This document shows, in pieces, positions 59,738-64,000 of a DNA stretch of 64,000 nt. The position numbers were made by a program, and so were the translations under genes. A model generated the notes under the pieces. It had not been told where the DNA came from. It made no database searches and saw only the letters and a program-made list of their open reading frames with translations. How positions within the stretch are numbered: the first letter of the stretch is position 1; each line of letters starts with the position of its first letter. Source of the stretch: Methylocystis rosea SV97 (lineage in GTDB: Bacteria; Pseudomonadota; Alphaproteobacteria; Rhizobiales; Beijerinckiaceae); contig NZ_KB889963.1 of the NCBI RefSeq assembly GCF_000372845.1, positions 186,001 through 250,000 on the forward strand, given 5' to 3'.

Positions 59738-60139
59738 ATGATCGGAATGGTCTTGGTGACCCATGGCCACCTTGCCACTGAGTTTCGCGCGGCGCTCGAA
59801 CACGTCGTCGGACCTCAAAAGCAGATTGCGGCGATCTCGATTGGGCCCGAGGACGATATGGAGCGCCGGCGCGGAGATATCATTGAGGCGATCCGCGAGG
59901 CCGACAGCGGCGAAGGCGTGGTGCTGCTCACCGATATGTTCGGCGGCACGCCCTCCAATCTTGCTATATCGGTAATGGATGGCGGAAAGGTGGAGGTTCT
60001 CGCGGGAGTCAATCTGCCAATGCTGATCAAACTCGCTTCGGTCCGCGATACGCAACCTTTGGAGCAGGCGGTGCTGCAGGCGCAGGACGCCGGCCGCAAA
60101 TATGTTTACATCGCCAGCAAAGTGCTCAACGCTAAATGA
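59738..60139 (+). CDS. PTS EIIA component, mannose family
   Basis: A 133-residue EIIA(Man)-type protein: MIGMVLVTHGHLATEF with H9 as phosphorylation site, LTDMFGGTPSNLAIS, and GVNLPMLIKLASVRD. There is no EIIB/C/D sugar permease, so it belongs to a regulatory PTS. The stop overlaps the HPr start by 4 nt. It is separated from hprK by 189 nt with no gene. Confidence 0.93.
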   Translation: MIGMVLVTHGHLATEFRAALEHVVGPQKQIAAISIGPEDDMERRRGDIIEAIREADSGEGVVLLTDMFGGTPSNLAISVMDGGKVEVLAGVNLPMLIKLASVRDTQPLEQAVLQAQDAGRKYVYIASKVLNAK

Positions 60140-60453
60140 ATGATCTCGTGACCGATAAATTGCATCAGGCTGCGGCCGAAGACGCCATGTCGCGGGAGCT
60201 CGCGATCGTCAACAAGAAGGGGCTGCACGCCCGCGCAACCGCAAAATTCGTGCAGTGCTGCGAAAAATTCGACGCCGTCATCACTGTTTCGAGAGGCGAC
60301 GAAACCGTTGGCGGCAGCTCGATTATGGGCATTCTGACGCTGGGCGCCAGCCAGGGCACGACCATCGCCGTCACGGCGACCGGACCACAGGCGAAGGCGG
60401 CGCTCGACGCGCTGGAGACGCTCGTCGCCAATCGCTTCGGCGAGGACGAATAA
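60136..60453 (+). CDS. ptsH: Phosphocarrier protein HPr
   Basis: A 105-residue HPr with a 15-20-residue N-terminal extension. H31 in NKKGLHARATAKF receives phosphate from EI; S62 in VGGSSIMGILTLGASQG is the HprK-regulated Ser. It is coupled to the EIIA gene. EI is not in the window. Confidence 0.95.
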   Translation: MNDLVTDKLHQAAAEDAMSRELAIVNKKGLHARATAKFVQCCEKFDAVITVSRGDETVGGSSIMGILTLGASQGTTIAVTATGPQAKAALDALETLVANRFGEDE

Positions 60454-60625
60454 CTCGGCCAGACGCCGCCGGAAGCGGTCGCAAGATCTCACTTGCAAAC
60501 CTTGCGCGCAAGCAGCCAGCCCTGTAGCGCGCGTCCGCCACAGTCGCCATGTTACTCGAAGCAAACGCGAGAGTTGCGATCCGTCGCACGTTTGTTGAAC
60601 CTTCCCCTGCTGGCAGGCGTCGTCA

Positions 60626-62440
60626 ATGTCCGTCTTTAAAGTTTATGTGCGCGTGCTGGGGCTGTTGCGGCCTCAGGCGCGGCTTGCGCTCATACTGGTC
60701 GCGGCCAATCTGGCGCTCGCCGTCTCCGCCTTCGCCGAGCCGATGCTCTTTGGGCGCATCATCGATCGCATGACGCGCGCGCAGGCGCCCGGCGCGACTT
60801 TGACATGGAGCGATCTGCTGCCGCTCGTGTCCGCCTGGGCCGCCTTCGGCCTGTTTTCGATCGGCGGCGCCATCCTCGTCGGGCTCAACGCCGATCGTCT
60901 CGCGCATCGCCGGCGGCTTGCGATCATGTCGGATTACTTCGACCACGTTCTCAGCCTGCCGTTGAGTTTTCACACCAACGTCCACTCCGGACGGCTCTTA
61001 AAGATCATGCTCGACGGGGCCAACGCCATGTCTGGGCTGTGGCTGTCGTTCTTTCGCGAGAACTGCGCGTCCTTCGTTGCGCTTTTCGTGCTCTTGCCGG
61101 CGACGCTGTTCGTCAATTGGCGGCTCGGCTCGCTGCTCATGGCGCTTGTCGTGATCTTCTATTTCGTGACGAGCTTCGTCCTGCGACGCACGGAAGATCT
61201 GCAGGGTCAGGTCGAGCGCTACAATTCAACGCTCGCCGAACATGCATCGGATGCGCTTGGCAACATTCCGGTGGTGCAGAGCTTTACGCGCATCGAAAGC
61301 GAGTCGCATGCGCTGAACCGCATCATCGATGACGTCATCGCGGCGCAAATGCCCGTACTCTCCTGGTGGGCCTTCGTCGCCGTCGCCAGCCGCGCCTCGG
61401 CGACGCTGACGATTCTGGCGATTTTCCTTCTGGGAATCTGGCTGCATTTGCGCGGCCTCGCCACGATCGGCGAGATCGTCGCCTTCATGAGCTTTGCAAC
61501 GATGCTGATCGCCCGCCTCGAACAGGCGGTCGGCTTCGTCAATGTCCTGTTCCAGCAGTCCGCGAAGATCGCGGAATTCTTCGGCGTGATCGACACGCCG
61601 CCGAGCGTCGCCGATCGTCGGCATGCCCGCGACGCGGAGCGGCTCGTGGGCGCGGTCGAATTCGACAACGTCACCTTTGCCTACGACGGACGCCGGCCCG
61701 CGGTGCGGGACGTGTCATTTACGGCGAAACCGGGCGAGACGATCGCGCTCGTCGGCTCGACGGGCTCTGGAAAATCAACGACGCTCGGGCTCTTGCATCG
61801 GGCTTTCGATCCAGACAGCGGTTCCGTGAAAATCGACGGCGTCGACATCCGCGAATTCACTCTCAGCTCGCTTCGCCGCAATATCGGCGTCGTCTTTCAA
61901 GAGCCGATGCTGTTTGCGCGATCGATCGAGGAAAATCTGCGAATCGGCAATCCGGACGCGTCAGACGAGGAGATCGCCCATGCGCTCGAACTGGCGCAGG
62001 CGACGGAGTTTGTCGCGCATCAGAGCGATGGGCGGGCGACGCGCGTCGGCGAACGCGGCCGCTCGCTCTCGGGCGGCGAGCGCCAGCGGCTCTCGATCGC
62101 AAGGGCGCTGTTGAAAAATCCGCCGATCATGGTCTTCGACGAGGCGACCTCGGCGCTCGACGCGACGACCGAGCGGATGATCCAAAAGGCGTTGGAGGCG
62201 GCGATGAAGGGCCGCACGACCTTCGTCATCGCCCATCGGCTGGCGACGGTGCGCAACGCCGACCGCATTCTCGTCTTCGATCAGGGCGAGATCGTCGAGA
62301 GCGGCGGCTTCGACGAATTGGTCGCGAAAGGCGGTCGCTTCGCGATGCTCGCGGCGGCGCAGTTCATGACCGAGCCCACCGTTTCGACGACGCCGCTCGA
62401 CGGGGTTTACGAAGCCGGCGCGCAGCAGCCGGCGGGGTGA
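60626..62440 (+). CDS. ndvA: Cyclic beta-glucan ABC exporter (NdvA/ChvA family)
   Basis: A 604-residue half-transporter with fused ATPase. There are six membrane helices in residues 1-310. Family-typical blocks are AEPMLFGRIIDRM, ADRLAHRRRLAIM, SLPLSFHTNVHSGRLLKIMLDGANAM and QMPVLSWWAFV. The ATPase has Walker A GSTGSGKSTT, signature LSGGERQRLSIARALLK, Walker B MVFDEATSALDAT and IAHRLATV. NdvA/ChvA exports cyclic beta-1,2-glucan in rhizobia. The match to the TM part is good, but export of another glycan or lipid is possible. No ndvB is nearby. Confidence 0.85.
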   Translation: MSVFKVYVRVLGLLRPQARLALILVAANLALAVSAFAEPMLFGRIIDRMTRAQAPGATLTWSDLLPLVSAWAAFGLFSIGGAILVGLNADRLAHRRRLAIMSDYFDHVLSLPLSFHTNVHSGRLLKIMLDGANAMSGLWLSFFRENCASFVALFVLLPATLFVNWRLGSLLMALVVIFYFVTSFVLRRTEDLQGQVERYNSTLAEHASDALGNIPVVQSFTRIESESHALNRIIDDVIAAQMPVLSWWAFVAVASRASATLTILAIFLLGIWLHLRGLATIGEIVAFMSFATMLIARLEQAVGFVNVLFQQSAKIAEFFGVIDTPPSVADRRHARDAERLVGAVEFDNVTFAYDGRRPAVRDVSFTAKPGETIALVGSTGSGKSTTLGLLHRAFDPDSGSVKIDGVDIREFTLSSLRRNIGVVFQEPMLFARSIEENLRIGNPDASDEEIAHALELAQATEFVAHQSDGRATRVGERGRSLSGGERQRLSIARALLKNPPIMVFDEATSALDATTERMIQKALEAAMKGRTTFVIAHRLATVRNADRILVFDQGEIVESGGFDELVAKGGRFAMLAAAQFMTEPTVSTTPLDGVYEAGAQQPAG

Positions 62441-62493
62441 GGGGGCAAGCGCTACCGGGAGAAGCAAGCCAGCGACGGATGCCCGAATCAGTC

Positions 62494-62525
62494 GAAAAAA
62501 AGCCGCGCCCCTTTCAGGGCGCGGC
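62494..62525 (-). terminator. Rho-independent terminator of rpsF-rpsR
   Basis: On the minus strand, GCCGCGCCC and GGGCGCGGC arms with a 6-nt loop are followed by a run of seven T (plus-strand A-run 62495-62501). It begins 25 nt after the rpsR stop. Confidence 0.85.
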
Positions 62526-62549
62526 CGCAGGCTTCAAAACGCGATCTTC

Positions 62550-62786
62550 TTAGCGGATCACGTAAGGCAGTAAGCCGAGGAAGCGGGCGCGTTTGATCGC
62601 CTGCGCGAGTTCGCGCTGCTTCTTGGCCGAAACGGCGGTGATGCGCGAGGGCACGATCTTGCCGCGCTCGCTGATGTAGCGGGACAAGAGACGCGTGTCC
62701 TTATAGTCGATCTTCGGCGCGTTGGCGCCGGTGAACGGGCAGGACTTGCGGCGGCGGAAGAAGGGGCGGCGCGGGGCGGTGCTCAT
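62550..62786 (-). CDS. rpsR: Ribosomal protein S18
   Basis: 78 residues: [71 protein letters not shown], complete bS18, which pairs with S6 on the 30S platform. Its start overlaps the rpsF stop by 4 nt. Confidence 0.98.
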   Translation of the reverse strand: MSTAPRRPFFRRRKSCPFTGANAPKIDYKDTRLLSRYISERGKIVPSRITAVSAKKQRELAQAIKRARFLGLLPYVIR

Positions 62787-63229
62787 TCGACCTCTCCTTC
62801 AACCTTGCCTTCTTCACGACGCGGGCGACGCTCGGGACGATCGCCTCGATCCCCGCGATCGCCTCTGTCGCCGCGCGGGCCGCGGCGCTCGCCGCGGTCG
62901 TCGTCTTCACGCTTGCGAAGCTGCGCGGAGGGACCCTCCTCCAGCTCGTCGACGCGCAGCGTCAGCACGCGCAGAATATCTTCGTTGATGCTCTGCTGGC
63001 GCTGCATCTCGGCGAGCGCCGCCGGCGGCGCATCGATGTTCATCAGGGTGAAATGCGCCTTGCGGTTCTTGTTGATCCGATAGGCGAGCGACTTGACGCC
63101 CCAATATTCGGTCTTGCCGACCGTGCCGCCGAGCGACGCGATGACGTTTTTGAACTGCGCGGTCAGGGCCTCCACCTGCTGGGGAGAAACATCCTGACGC
63201 GCGAGATAGACATGCTCGTAAAGAGGCAT
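62783..63229 (-). CDS. rpsF: Ribosomal protein S6 with Arg/Gly/Asp-rich tail
   Basis: 148 residues from ATG 63229: [53 protein letters not shown] and [17 protein letters not shown] are bS6. The last 40 residues are a low-complexity tail with RGDRGDRGD-type repeats and acidic end, replacing the Glu tail of E. coli S6. An upstream in-frame extension is not conserved. Confidence 0.97.
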   Translation of the reverse strand: MPLYEHVYLARQDVSPQQVEALTAQFKNVIASLGGTVGKTEYWGVKSLAYRINKNRKAHFTLMNIDAPPAALAEMQRQQSINEDILRVLTLRVDELEEGPSAQLRKREDDDRGERRGPRGDRGDRGDRGDRPERRPRREEGKVEGEVE

Positions 63230-63375
63230 GGATTTTCGCCTTTCCGTTGCCGCGAGCCGCTCCGGCGCCAAGCCCTTCGAGCGCTTCTTGGGGACCTGCC
63301 CCCGGAAAGGCTCGAGAAGGAAAGTTCGAAGGCGGAGGCACGGGAAGACGGGCATTAAAACCCTCGCTCTCTGCC

Positions 63376-63417
63376 CATATTCTCGTCCGAAATCGCTTTT
63401 TGCGTTTCGGGAATATG
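63376..63417. promoter_or_regulatory. Imperfect inverted repeat upstream of rpsF
   Basis: CATATTC-TCGT-CCGAAA-N12-TTTCGG-GAATATG is a two-part dyad with a 4-nt bulge on one side. It lies 147 nt upstream of rpsF in a 346-nt gap (63230-63575) between divergent genes. It could be an operator or an mRNA leader structure. The rest of the gap shows no gene. Confidence 0.4.
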
Positions 63418-63575
63418 CGCTTGAGCGCTTCCGTTCAGCCCCCGGCCGGGAACGTCGCGATCGGCGGTTTATACGCGGCTTTAAGCAGGATGCAAGAGCG
63501 CAAGGCCTCGCGGCTTGCCGCAGGGCGGCTCGGCCAGTATGGTCGCGCCGTCAAGCCGCCGCCAGGAGAGACGAG

Positions 63576-63713
63576 ATGACGCGGAAAATCCGAGTGTTCG
63601 CGCTGATGGCGGCCCTCTCCGCGCTGCTGTCCGCCTGCGACAAATGCGGCGGCTTCCAGGAAATCCGCGTTCCCGGCCAGCCGCACGCCTGCAGGGACGG
63701 CGTGGCGCACTGA
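63576..63713 (+). CDS. Tiny lipoprotein
   Basis: A 45-residue protein: basic start MTRKIRVF, hydrophobic core ALMAALSALL and lipobox LLSAC with Cys at 21. The mature 25 residues carry two more Cys (DKCGGF, PHACRDG). RBS AGGAGAG is 5 nt before the ATG. Family unknown. It is 72 nt before panB. Confidence 0.72.
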   Translation: MTRKIRVFALMAALSALLSACDKCGGFQEIRVPGQPHACRDGVAH

Positions 63714-63785
63714 CGCATTCCCCGCCAGCGCAAGCCGTTTGATATAGAGTGTCGTCCTGACGATTAGGCGCGCCGGAGTCGCCGT

Positions 63786-64000
63786 TTGCCCAACGCCAGC
63801 ACCTTCCTTGACATGAAGCGCCGAGGCGAGAAAATCGTGGTCGTCACCGCCTATGACGCGCCGACCGCGCGCATCGAGGCGGAGGCCGGCGTCGACATTA
63901 TCCTCGTCGGCGACAGCGTCGGGGTGAATGTTCTGGGCTATGCGCATGAGCGCGAGGTGACGCTCGCCGATATGGCGCATCACATCGCGGCGGTGCGGCG
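63786..64000 (+). CDS. panB: 3-methyl-2-oxobutanoate hydroxymethyltransferase, 3' end outside window
   Basis: The first 71 residues of PanB: KIVVVTAYDAPTARIEAEAGVDIILVGDSVGVNVLGY and the following REVTLADMAHHIAAVRR. Metal-ligand Asp residues lie in VGDSVG and in the segment after. It makes ketopantoate for pantothenate/CoA. TTG 63786 with CGGAG seven bases upstream is taken as start; ATG 63813 is an alternative. The gene runs off the end of the window. Confidence 0.92.
   Translation, partial: MPNASTFLDMKRRGEKIVVVTAYDAPTARIEAEAGVDIILVGDSVGVNVLGYAHEREVTLADMAHHIAAVR

Overview
The window is chromosomal DNA of a GC-rich alphaproteobacterium, most likely of the order Hyphomicrobiales (Rhizobiales). 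The evidence is: the chvI-chvG-hprK(short form)-EIIA(Man)-HPr run; an ndvA/chvA-type glucan exporter; a LexA direct repeat of the GAAC-N7-GAAC type in front of imuA-imuB-dnaE2; a DUF1467 protein; and ribosomal-protein genes in the usual alphaproteobacterial order. The family cannot be fixed from this window. A methanotroph-type Methylocystaceae/Beijerinckiaceae relative is a guess; no methane or methanol oxidation gene is present here.

Layout. Positions 1-2262 hold a truncated TPR gene, methylmalonyl-CoA epimerase, a DUF1467 membrane protein, tRNA-Lys and a small unknown protein. Positions 2669-7258 are an accessory block of secreted proteins. Three of them carry curlin-like Asn/Gln/Gly repeats or a motif shared with such a protein, and they sit beside a porin-like outer-membrane protein and two small exported proteins. 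A clean intrinsic terminator follows, then an exported MORN-repeat protein. Positions 8572-15457 hold a lytic transglycosylase, a Cys-rich exported peptide, a CoA transferase pair (atoDA-like), galT-galK, and a divergent GH42 beta-galactosidase. Positions 15483-21730 hold an MgtE-type transporter, then a metal-handling cluster: a DUF5132-like protein, an HMA_2-like protein, a divergent methionine adenosyltransferase paralogue and a P2-type cation ATPase. Positions 22279-25232 are a catalase-fold haem protein overlapping a di-haem cytochrome of the RoxA-like type. Positions 25515-31080 are the SOS mutagenesis cassette imuA-imuB-dnaE2 with a LexA box.

Positions 31103-54015 lie entirely on the minus strand. 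Transcription runs from rpsL down through fusA, tuf, the S10, spc and alpha ribosomal-protein clusters, secY, adk, rpoA and rplQ. Beyond these come a DegP-type protease, cutA, sppA, ihfB and a LapA-domain protein. Positions 54016-55092 contain the str-operon leader with strong stem-loops and an apparent C-terminal relic of cydB.

Positions 55093-62440 hold a YdcH-type small protein, an unknown protein and the envelope-sensing/nitrogen-type PTS module: chvI, chvG, short hprK, EIIA(Man) and HPr, then ndvA. The window ends with rpsR-rpsF on the minus strand, a tiny lipoprotein and the start of panB.

The most unusual parts are the curlin-repeat secretion block, the MetK-paralogue/P-type ATPase cluster, and the lactose/galactose set joined to a CoA transferase. 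All functions are inferred from reading the sequence; no database search was run.
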